NCBI RefSeq assembly: GCF_042646065.1
Contig: NZ_JBHRTA010000062.1
Location: 1 to 64,000, forward strand
Direction: 5' to 3'
DNA: 64,000 nt
Source of the DNA: Parapedobacter deserti
GTDB taxonomy: Bacteria > Bacteroidota > Bacteroidia > Sphingobacteriales > Sphingobacteriaceae
This document shows, one piece after another, positions 8,293 through 14,985 of this stretch. Position 1 is the first letter of the stretch; every line of letters starts with the position of its first letter. The notes under the pieces were generated by a model. It saw only the letters and a program-made list of their open reading frames with translations, was not told the DNA's origin and did no database searches. Both the position numbers and the translations under genes were made by a program.

Positions 8293-8448
8293 GCAGGGGA
8301 GAACAACCGGCCCGGCGGAATTGTTGGCGGAAGATGCACCAAAAGCTATACGCCGCAATATGTGCGGACTTTAAGTGATTTTTCTCTGCACAGCAATTAC
8401 CAAATAGCTGGTTAAAAACGTGCAGGGAACAGTCGGTGTCGGCAAGCG

Positions 8449-8566
8449 CTTTCGAAAAAAAAGAGACCCGCTACCTTGTAAGATAACGGGTCCGCCCCAA
8501 TGGGGTTAGGGGCTATCAACCTAAACCTGTCTGTTAAACAACGAAACGAGACGTTTGTTTTATCGG
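8449..8566. repeat. Double-hairpin repeat, intact copy 2 (empty IS110 site)
   Basis: Carries hairpin 1 (ACCCGCTACCTT / AAGATAACGGGT, about 8466-8491) and hairpin 2 (GCCCC ... GGGGC, 8494-8512), then TATCAACCTAAACC and GACGTTTGTTTTATCGG. It is the uninterrupted version of copy 1 and keeps the IS110 target TCAACCT/AAACC unoccupied. On the minus strand hairpin 1 is followed by a run of eight T (8460-8453), making a good intrinsic terminator. This could end the arsenic operon transcript or be the 3' end of a small RNA. Confidence 0.7.
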
Positions 8567-8865
8567 TTTGTTTTTTTTTTATCTGCGCAAAACGAAGCCC
8601 CGAAACGGGGAGAATCGGGGCTTGTTAACTAACCAATTATAAACCTAAATTATGAAAAGACAATTTTGAATAACTAAATATTTAACGCTCGTGCCCTCTG
8701 CTTTGTTACAGCAGGAATGTTAAAGGTTTGTTAAAAAATGCCGGCTCGACTTGTTAAGCACTCAGTGACCTTAGCATGCCAATTAGTGGTTCGCCGAAAA
8801 AATGTAGGCAAGGGTCTTGCGCCTCTGCGAACGCATTATCCGGGAAACGCAAGACCTTGATTGTC
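8567..8865. other. Noncoding stretch with leader-like hairpins and a five-codon frame
   Basis: Contains a GC hairpin AAGCCCCGA ... TCGGGGCTT (8604-8632), then AACCAATTATAAACCTAAATTATG. That start codon at 8652 opens a frame of only five codons (MKRQF, stop 8667-8669). The layout resembles 5' leaders of SusC-type genes in this group, but no receptor gene follows. Near the right end is an 8-bp stem GTCTTGCG/CGCAAGAC (8814-8821, 8848-8855), just past the stop of the last arsenic-operon gene, which may help end that transcript. Confidence 0.4.
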
Positions 8866-9069
8866 TTATGCCGAACAGCATCCAGTAGTCTTGTCCGGTC
8901 CGTCAGACGAGGTTTTTCTCGATTCGCCAACTGTTGCGGCTTCCTCTGATATAATGGCTTCCTGGTCGATCGCACTGTCTTCGATCTCCTCGATTTGCAC
9001 CGAACAGCAATTCTGGGGCTTGGAGGCGAACAACCTGCCGAATAATCCCGATGATTTCCGATTTTCCAT
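8866..9069 (-). CDS. Small CC-motif protein at the end of the arsenic operon
   Basis: 67 residues, soluble. It begins MENRKSSGLFGRLFASKPQNCCSVQIEEIED and ends GPDKTTGCCSA, so it has vicinal cysteine pairs near residues 21-22 and at the C-terminus. Small proteins of this shape (basic start, NCC, acidic stretch) commonly follow ArsP-like permeases in Bacteroidota. The paired cysteines suggest binding of As(III) or a soft metal and hand-over to the permease, which is inference. It starts 29 bases after the permease gene on the same strand and is the last gene of the unit. Confidence 0.7.
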   Translation of the reverse strand: MENRKSSGLFGRLFASKPQNCCSVQIEEIEDSAIDQEAIISEEAATVGESRKTSSDGPDKTTGCCSA

Positions 9070-9098
9070 AACGATATAATTTTAAAGGTGAATAAATA

Positions 9099-9998
9099 CT
9101 AAGCGAGTGCGTTGAACGCATAACCGGCGGTAACTGCGGTAAGAAAAATGACGACAACTATAATGGCTACCAGCGGCCGCTTGAATAAGCCGGCCAGCAT
9201 GCTCATCTCGGGGATGGCCATGCCAGCACCGCCGATGATAAGCGCGATGACGGCGCCGATGCCCATCCCTTTGCCCAACAGAGCTAGGCCGATAGGTATC
9301 ACCGTTTCTGCGCGTATGTAAAGCGGAATGCCTAAAATGGCAGAAACGGGAATAGCCAGCAGGTGATCTCCCCCGGCAATCTTCATCACAACATCCTCTG
9401 GAAGGTGTCCGTAAATGGCGGCCCCCAGTCCAACGCCGATAAAAAGGTATGGCAATATGGGACGTAAGCCGTCCCAAGATTCGCGAAAAGCATATACCGC
9501 TTTCCGCACCCAGGGCCATGCCCGACGCTCGTCTTGCGCTGATGCGGACCGTTCTACTTTTATACGGATACGCTTGACATACCGCTCGGCCCCCAATCTA
9601 TCCAACAGGAAGCCGAATAGGATGGCGCATCCGAAGGCCACGATAAAGTACAAAATAGCGGCCTTAACTCCTAGCATGGCTCCCAACATGCCCATGATTA
9701 TGGGATTCAAGAGCGGCGAGGCGATCAGGAACGACATGACGGCTCCAAATGGCACCCGTGCCTGGAGAAACCCTGTTGTGATGGGAAGGGTAGAACAGGC
9801 ACAAAACGGTGTAAGCGCCCCGAACAGTCCGGCTATCGCGTTGCTCGCCAAACCCCTGCCGGAAAGCCGTTTGCGGAGACGTTCTTCGGAAACATGCATC
9901 AATATAAGTCCGACGACAGTGCTGATGACCAGGAATAGCCCAATCAGTTCAAGCGAAATGTAGAGGAAATACCAAAGGGTATCGAGTAACGTATTCAT
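9099..9998 (-). CDS. ArsP/YraQ-like permease (DUF318 family)
   Basis: 299 residues from ATG 9998 (MNTLLDTLWYFLYISLELIGLFLVI). About eight hydrophobic segments are seen, with the family's signature GALTPFCACSTLPI in the second or third (about residues 60-75) and PLLNPIIMGMLGAMLG after it. The C-terminal half repeats the fold (GIPLYIRAETVIPIGLALLGKGMG). Members export trivalent organoarsenicals (ArsP) or are linked to other soft metals. The CxC in the membrane motif fits thiol ligation. Its place in an operon with arsR and acr3 favours an arsenical substrate. Confidence 0.8.
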   Translation of the reverse strand: MNTLLDTLWYFLYISLELIGLFLVISTVVGLILMHVSEERLRKRLSGRGLASNAIAGLFGALTPFCACSTLPITTGFLQARVPFGAVMSFLIASPLLNPIIMGMLGAMLGVKAAILYFIVAFGCAILFGFLLDRLGAERYVKRIRIKVERSASAQDERRAWPWVRKAVYAFRESWDGLRPILPYLFIGVGLGAAIYGHLPEDVVMKIAGGDHLLAIPVSAILGIPLYIRAETVIPIGLALLGKGMGIGAVIALIIGGAGMAIPEMSMLAGLFKRPLVAIIVVVIFLTAVTAGYAFNALA

Positions 9999-10083
9999 GA
10001 CTTCTAAGTATTGTTTACAAAGAAGTCGGGGAAAAGCTAAAAAAGACACATAAAACAAGAAGAATTATATGTCTTTTTCAAGG

Positions 10084-10695
10084 TTAATGGCCGACAGACC
10101 TCCGCAACTCTGCCTCAATTCGTAACAGCGGCGCACAACTACTCTTAACGGTGCAGTCCGCTATTCCGCCCCGTCGATCATATTCGATTTCGCAGCAGCG
10201 CAGGAACAGGTCATGGAGTTTTTTACGAGCACGCTGCACACGCATTTTGGCTGCGGAAAGGCCGATATCAAGCCGCCGGGCAATCTCTGCGTGTGAAATG
10301 TGGTCGATATCGCTCCAAAGAAGCGGCAGGGCATATTCTTGCGGAAGCAGCTTTATCAGCTGCACCATACCGTCGCTCAGGGCAGGAGCTTCCGGAAGAT
10401 CAACGGGATGGTCGTGCGCCGCTAGGTCCGGCAGATGTTGGATAGTTGGGGACTGCTGCCGGAAATGATCGGCAATGACATGACGGGCGGTTTGGTAAAG
10501 CCAAGCCCGAGGGTTGGCCACCTCCGCACGTTCGCTATGCGCTTTGGCTGCGCGATACATGACCTCCTGCACAAGGTCTTCGGCAGTAGGGCCATCACTG
10601 ACCCGCTTCCGGATAAAGCCGAATAAGGGACCGTAGTGTTCCTTAATGACGGCGTTAATGTCGCAGCAACTTTCCCTTTGATGGTTCGTTGTCAT
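10084..10695 (-). CDS. SigZ-like ECF sigma factor inside the arsenic operon
   Basis: 203 residues. Region 2 (about 15-80) includes EDLVQEVMYRAAKAH and NPRAWLYQTARHVIADHFRQ; region 4 (about 105-160) includes LPQEYALPLLWSDIDHISHAEIARRLDIGLSAAKMRVQRARKKLHDLF. This is a complete ECF sigma factor. The N-terminus has SCCD and the C-terminal extension has RCCEIEYDRRGGIADCTVKSSC, a cysteine-rich tail typical of SigZ-type proteins. The cysteines could sense metalloid directly, which would remove the need for a separate anti-sigma factor; none is encoded nearby. Two bases separate it from the upstream phosphoesterase gene, so it is cotranscribed and presumably made when ArsR is released. Confidence 0.85.
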   Translation of the reverse strand: MTTNHQRESCCDINAVIKEHYGPLFGFIRKRVSDGPTAEDLVQEVMYRAAKAHSERAEVANPRAWLYQTARHVIADHFRQQSPTIQHLPDLAAHDHPVDLPEAPALSDGMVQLIKLLPQEYALPLLWSDIDHISHAEIARRLDIGLSAAKMRVQRARKKLHDLFLRCCEIEYDRRGGIADCTVKSSCAPLLRIEAELRRSVGH

Positions 10696-10697
10696 TT

Positions 10698-11414
10698 TCA
10701 GTAAGCATTTAATAATCGATCGGCGAGTTCGTTAGGCAGCGGGCTTTGAAGGATTGCCTCGGCCGCAGCGTGCACGTCGTAGGCAACGCGTTCAATCCGC
10801 ACCTGCAGGTCTGAAATGCCACCACTGAGGTCCAGTACCACATAGCAGCCCCGTGGGTCGCCGTCCTTCGGCTTCCCCACTGATCCCGTATTGATCATAT
10901 GGTATCGCTCGCCGCCCGCGGCGGCAACGATGCGGTGATACGGGAGGTGGGAGTGGGCAACGCAAAGTACAGAAGCCTGCGCTTCCTCCATCATGGCAAT
11001 GGCTGTCCCTTCGGCCGTGTCTTCAAGTACGTATTCGTCATTGCGGTGGGGACTGCCATGCACAAGCAGGACATCCCGGCGCATGCCCTCAACCCTGTAT
11101 TCCAAGCGGATGTGGGCAGGTAAATTCTTAAGATAAGCCCTACCTGCATCATCGATCAATCGGTAGGCATAATTGGCACCGCCGTCCAACTGGCCGCTTG
11201 TCGCAAGCCGTCCCACTCGCTCATCGTGATTGCCCATCAAGACTGGTATCCGCCGCGCCCGTATAGCTGCTATCACCTCGTTTGGCCAGATATGGTAACC
11301 CACAAGGTCGCCAAGGCAATATATGACGTCCACCGATTCGTCATCCAATTGGCGGAACATAGCTTCCAACGCCGGCAGGTTGGCATGGATATCGGAAAAC
11401 AGCGCGATTTTCAT
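10698..11414 (-). CDS. Calcineurin-like metallophosphoesterase, YfcE/MJ0936-type
   Basis: 238 residues from ATG 11414 (MKIALFSDIHANLPALEAMF); a frame to 11456 adds an unlikely tail. The dimetal site motifs are all visible: SDIHAN (D-x-H), CLGDLVGY (GD), MGNHDE (GNHD), VHGSP and AHSHLPYH. The chain ends near NTGSVGKPKDGDPRG, as in YfcE-like phosphodiesterases. The substrate is unknown. It is about half identical by eye to the next gene upstream, so the two arose by tandem duplication. Its position between acr3 and the sigma gene links it to arsenic stress; hydrolysis of a phosphate or arsenate ester is a guess. Confidence 0.85.
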   Translation of the reverse strand: MKIALFSDIHANLPALEAMFRQLDDESVDVIYCLGDLVGYHIWPNEVIAAIRARRIPVLMGNHDERVGRLATSGQLDGGANYAYRLIDDAGRAYLKNLPAHIRLEYRVEGMRRDVLLVHGSPHRNDEYVLEDTAEGTAIAMMEEAQASVLCVAHSHLPYHRIVAAAGGERYHMINTGSVGKPKDGDPRGCYVVLDLSGGISDLQVRIERVAYDVHAAAEAILQSPLPNELADRLLNAY

Positions 11415-11459
11415 AAAAGCCTCTCTCTCAAAATTTTTTTCTATTACTTGGCACACGGT

Positions 11460-12230
11460 TCAGCCGGTGCGCAGCATGTCGGCATAGGCGTCTGGCAGCG
11501 GACTATCTTTCACTGCTTTGGCCGCTTTCTCTACATCGTATTCAAACCTGATAAGATCCACATCGAGGCTATCTGGGCTCCCATGGCTACTGCCGGGGTG
11601 TATGGTCAGGATCACATAACAACCCCTTGGGTCTCCGTCTTTCGGTTTACCGACCGACCCGATATTGATGGCATGGAGGTAACGCGTCCTCCCCGCTGCC
11701 TCCACCGGAAGGATGCGGTGATAGGGCTTGTGGGTATGCCCAAAGCACATGACCGTTGCCCCCGCCTGTTCCATGATGCGGACCATGCTTTTTTCATCGC
11801 GGTCCTCAAACAGGTACTCATTTACCCTCCTTGGGCTGCCGTGTACCAAAAGCACATCCATTTTTTCATCACTTGATTGGTACTCGAGCCGGATGTGGGA
11901 GGGCAGTGTACGGAGATACGCACGCTGGTTATCTCCAACCACCTCATTGGTATAAGCGATGGAAACCTTACCCATAGCCTTTTCCTCATCGGTTTTATAA
12001 GCACAGCCGCAATCATCACTGGATCGGCCGATGCCCCAATCGTAGTTACCAGCAATTGTGGGGATACCGCGCCTGCGGATTTCATCGATTACTTCATTGG
12101 GCCAGATATTGTAACCGACCAGGTCACCGAGGCAGTATACGGCATCCACGCGCCGTGCTTCGAGATCCTCAAAAAATGCTTCCAATGCTGGCAGATTAGC
12201 ATGGATATCAGAAAATAGTGCAATTCTCAT
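11460..12230 (-). CDS. Calcineurin-like metallophosphoesterase, second paralogue (GNYD variant)
   Basis: 256 residues. It opens with MRIALFSDIHANLPALEAFF, nearly the same as its neighbour, and keeps SDIHAN, CLGDLVGY, VHGSP and FGHTHKPYH. The usual GNHD motif reads AGNYDWGIG, with tyrosine in place of the histidine that normally aids leaving-group protonation. An insert follows with DDCGC (about residues 73-77). Other phosphodiesterases of this class also lack that histidine, so the enzyme may still be active with a different substrate range. It lies 40 bases after acr3 and 45 before the paralogue. Confidence 0.85.
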   Translation of the reverse strand: MRIALFSDIHANLPALEAFFEDLEARRVDAVYCLGDLVGYNIWPNEVIDEIRRRGIPTIAGNYDWGIGRSSDDCGCAYKTDEEKAMGKVSIAYTNEVVGDNQRAYLRTLPSHIRLEYQSSDEKMDVLLVHGSPRRVNEYLFEDRDEKSMVRIMEQAGATVMCFGHTHKPYHRILPVEAAGRTRYLHAINIGSVGKPKDGDPRGCYVILTIHPGSSHGSPDSLDVDLIRFEYDVEKAAKAVKDSPLPDAYADMLRTG

Positions 12231-12270
12231 GCTGTTGATGTATTAGATTGTCTATTGATTTTTATCTTAC

Positions 12271-13368
12271 CTACCGAAGGGCACGGCCTCCATAGTATTT
12301 ATTCCTGAACCAGAATGCAAGATTGACCAGTGCAATAAGCGCCGGAACTTCCACGAGTGGTCCGATCACGCCCGCAAAAGCCTGTCCGCTGTTGATACCG
12401 AACACGCCGATAGCCACCGCAATGGCCAACTCGAAATTGTTGCCGGTGGCGGTAAAGGCAATGGCGGTGTTTTTCGAATAGTCCGCGCCGACGCGCTTGC
12501 CGAGCAAAAAGCTGAATACGAACATGAATGCGAAATAAATCACCAGCGGAATGGCGATCCGTACGACGTCCATCGGAATTTGCACGATCAGCTCTCCTTT
12601 CAGGCTGAACATCACCACAATGGTAAACAGCAGCGCAATCAGTGTAATCGGCGAAATAAATGGCACGAATGTGGTTGAAAACCATTCCTCGCCTTTCCAG
12701 CCAATGAGTGCGTACCGACTGATGACACCCAAGGCAAAAGGAATACCTAAATATATCCCTACACTTTCGGCAATCTGACCGATGGTAATGTCAATTTCCA
12801 TGGCGGTGATACCGAACATCGGTGGCAGTATCGTGATGAACAGGTAGGCAAAAACGCTATAGAGCAGCACTTGGAAAATACTGTTTAAGGCGATCAACCC
12901 GGCCGCATATTCCCGATTCCCTTCTGCAAGTTCATTCCACACCACGACCATGGCGATGCAACGGGCGAGCCCGATCAGGATCAGCCCTACCATGTATTCG
13001 GGATAGTCCCGCAGGAACACAATGGCCAGCACGAACATAAGCAGGGGGCCGATAACCCAGTTGAGGAGTAGTGAAAGACTCAGGATTTTGACATCTTTGA
13101 ACACTTTGCCAAGATGCTCGTACCTGACCTTGGCCAGCGGAGGGTACATCATCAGGATAAGGCCGATCGCCAGTGGAATATTGGTTGTCCCGCTGGAAAA
13201 GGAGTCGATGAAACCGGCGGAAGACGGAATAAAGTATCCGATTCCCACGCCCATAGCCATGGCGAGGAAAATCCACAGGGTAAGGTACCGATCAAGAAAA
13301 CTAAGTTTTTTTCTTTTTGCCGCTGGGGCACAGTTTGTTGCTGACATATTCTTCTCAGTTCCTTCCAT
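12271..13368 (-). CDS. acr3: Arsenite efflux permease Acr3
   Basis: 365 residues from ATG 13368, one base after the DUF6428 stop codon (a start at 13347, MSATN, is also possible). Ten hydrophobic helices are seen. Family motifs include LTLWIFLAMAMGVGIGYF, IPLAIGLILMMYPPLAKVRYE, GLARCIAMVVVWNELAEG with the conserved membrane cysteine, and FTATGNNFELAIAVAIGVFG. These identify the bile/arsenite/riboflavin transporter Acr3, an As(III)/H+ antiporter of the inner membrane. It is the main resistance pump of this operon. No arsenate reductase gene is in the operon, so As(V) reduction must happen elsewhere or by another route. Confidence 0.93.
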   Translation of the reverse strand: MEGTEKNMSATNCAPAAKRKKLSFLDRYLTLWIFLAMAMGVGIGYFIPSSAGFIDSFSSGTTNIPLAIGLILMMYPPLAKVRYEHLGKVFKDVKILSLSLLLNWVIGPLLMFVLAIVFLRDYPEYMVGLILIGLARCIAMVVVWNELAEGNREYAAGLIALNSIFQVLLYSVFAYLFITILPPMFGITAMEIDITIGQIAESVGIYLGIPFALGVISRYALIGWKGEEWFSTTFVPFISPITLIALLFTIVVMFSLKGELIVQIPMDVVRIAIPLVIYFAFMFVFSFLLGKRVGADYSKNTAIAFTATGNNFELAIAVAIGVFGINSGQAFAGVIGPLVEVPALIALVNLAFWFRNKYYGGRALR

Positions 13369-13369
13369 A

Positions 13370-13846
13370 TCAGCAGCAGCCTCCACCCGGCGTACAGCAT
13401 GATGACGAGGCCGCTACGGGTATCTGCACCAATCCGTTCTTCTGCTGCGCTGACGGAATGCCGCATGCGTCCTCCGCCAAGCATGCCGTGGCTTTGTTCT
13501 TCAACACGAAGTGGCTGCCATTAAAACCGAGGTCGTAACGGCCGATGGTGTTGCTTTGGTATTCCACCTCCACTTCGGCATCGTTGATGCCGAGCTTTTG
13601 TTCAGAAAGCTTAATGATATGGAGCAATTTTCCCGGTTTCAGCCGGTGTTCGTAATCGTGAGCGTTCCACAGTTGGAAATTAACGGCCTCTTCCCGACGG
13701 ATGACACCGCCGCAGTCGATGAAATGCTTGGTCGTCGTTCCTACTTCGGTGACATGGAAGTGCTCCGGCACAAATGCCCCGTCCTCCAATTGGAAGACTA
13801 CATTATCCAGCGTTGAGAGCAGGTGTTTTACTTCGGATAGTTTCAT
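13370..13846 (-). CDS. DUF6428 family protein with CC-rich tail
   Basis: 158 residues. The N-terminal about 130 residues (MKLSEVKHLLSTLDNVVFQLEDGAFVPEHFHVTEVG and so on) match the DUF6428 family, which sits between arsR and acr3 or arsC in many Bacteroidota arsenic operons. The histidines in PEHFHVTEVG look like a cupin-type motif. The C-terminus ends SSSCCTPGGGCC, two vicinal cysteine pairs in five residues of separation, likely a metalloid-binding tail. It lies 62 bases after arsR and abuts acr3. Function is not established; a role in handling or delivering As(III) is inferred. Confidence 0.75.
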   Translation of the reverse strand: MKLSEVKHLLSTLDNVVFQLEDGAFVPEHFHVTEVGTTTKHFIDCGGVIRREEAVNFQLWNAHDYEHRLKPGKLLHIIKLSEQKLGINDAEVEVEYQSNTIGRYDLGFNGSHFVLKNKATACLAEDACGIPSAQQKNGLVQIPVAASSSCCTPGGGCC

Positions 13847-13908
13847 AAGATGTTCCTATTAAATTATATTGTTTTAACGCATTATTACGATAAATGAAAG
13901 CAAAAAAA

Positions 13909-14238
13909 TCAGCAGCACCTATCTACGGAAACGTCCTGTGAGAGGAAAGCATCCAATTCCGCTTTAATTGACCGCCAGTTCGCCTCATCGATGCAATAGC
14001 ACACACTGGTGCCCTCGATGGTGCCTTTAATGATACCAATGTTTTTCAACTCACGGAGATGCTGCGATATGGTTGGCTGGGCCAGTCCGAGTTCCAGCAC
14101 CAAATCATTGCAAATACAGGCCTGCTGCTTGATGATGTGCTGTAAAATGGCAATCCGTGCAGGATGGGCCAATGCCTTGAACGTTGTAGCTAACTCATTT
14201 TGTTTCTTGCTGAATATTTCTGTCTTGGTAATTCCCAT
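13909..14238 (-). CDS. arsR: ArsR-family arsenic-responsive repressor
   Basis: 109 residues from ATG 14238 (MGITKTEIFSKKQNELATTFKALAHPARIAILQHI); the longer frame to 14316 adds an unlikely tail. It is a winged-helix ArsR protein, with the metalloid site CICNDL in the helix before the recognition helix (LAQPTISQHLRELKNIG) and a terminal DRCC. ArsR repressors leave DNA on binding As(III) through these cysteines. It heads the operon 14238-8866. A perfect palindrome overlaps its start codon and is the probable operator. Confidence 0.92.
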   Translation of the reverse strand: MGITKTEIFSKKQNELATTFKALAHPARIAILQHIIKQQACICNDLVLELGLAQPTISQHLRELKNIGIIKGTIEGTSVCYCIDEANWRSIKAELDAFLSQDVSVDRCC

Positions 14239-14260
14239 TGCAATATAAATGTATTGCAAT
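14237..14260 (-). promoter_or_regulatory. Probable ArsR operator
   Basis: ATTGCAATA (14237-14245) and TATTGCAAT (14252-14260) are exact reverse complements with a 6-base spacer. The palindrome begins inside the arsR start codon and extends upstream. This is where an autorepressor would block the promoter or the translation start. A near -7 box (TACATTTA, minus strand) lies within it, implying a very short leader. Confidence 0.6.
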
Positions 14261-14325
14261 ATTACGATTAATAGCTGACGTGTGCAAATTTTTTTTCTCA
14301 TTGGTTGCATTGACATTTTGTTACG

Positions 14326-14943
14326 TCAGCGTTTCAGGGTGCGTAGCGTTAGGGAATACCGTTGTGCCTTGACAGGTGCTATGCTGTGTTCCCAATCGCT
14401 CCGCGCTTCTCCGCTCAGCACGTAAAGCGACCGACGCTTTACTGGCAGCGCAATGATGGAGCCTCGGCCTTGCTGGCTTTTATCATAGGGACGGAACCGG
14501 AATTTGCAATCGGACATCAGGGAAATCCCGATTATGATATCGAATGGAGGTGCGTCCCTGTGCCAGTTGATCACCGCACCGGGCGGGTATTCGGTGATCA
14601 ACACCTCTTTGATGTCCGAGGCGGGCAGGTTAATTTGCCCTGCTACCCTCTCCAGTATCGCGGTAAAGCCTTCGGGAATCGGCCGGCCTTCAGTAAGCGT
14701 ACGGCTGTCAAAATGGTAATCGTAGCCAAAGCTCTTTACTTTTCGCTTAGCTTCATACCCCTGGAAGATCAGCGGGTGTAAATCTATCAGGCTGATGTTC
14801 TCCAAAAGTGCTTGCTCTTCCTGTATGGACAAAAATGTTTCGATATAACGGAACCCACTTGGCACGTTTTTCTCAACCGGAAAGAGGGATGTTTGCAGGT
14901 GGCTACGGTCGCGCCCATCTGTGCTATTTTTATTGCCTGCCAT
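14326..14943 (-). CDS. AlkB-like 2-oxoglutarate/Fe(II) dioxygenase
   Basis: 205 residues. The core (about 45-200) has the H-x-D iron ligands in INWHRDAPPF, the third histidine in SDWEHSIAPV, and the 2-oxoglutarate-binding arginines in RYSLTLRTLKR. Substrate-loop features such as SFGYDYHF and ITEYPPGAVINWHRD match the AlkB/ALKBH group, which removes alkyl lesions from DNA or RNA by oxidative demethylation. The chain is close to the usual AlkB length. It stands alone between the xylan-type locus and arsR, on the same strand as both; its stop codon lies 87 bases before the arsR start. Confidence 0.85.
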   Translation of the reverse strand: MAGNKNSTDGRDRSHLQTSLFPVEKNVPSGFRYIETFLSIQEEQALLENISLIDLHPLIFQGYEAKRKVKSFGYDYHFDSRTLTEGRPIPEGFTAILERVAGQINLPASDIKEVLITEYPPGAVINWHRDAPPFDIIIGISLMSDCKFRFRPYDKSQQGRGSIIALPVKRRSLYVLSGEARSDWEHSIAPVKAQRYSLTLRTLKR

Positions 14944-14985
14944 GCTTGTTGCCTTAATTGTACTACAAAAATAGTGTGTGCCGCT

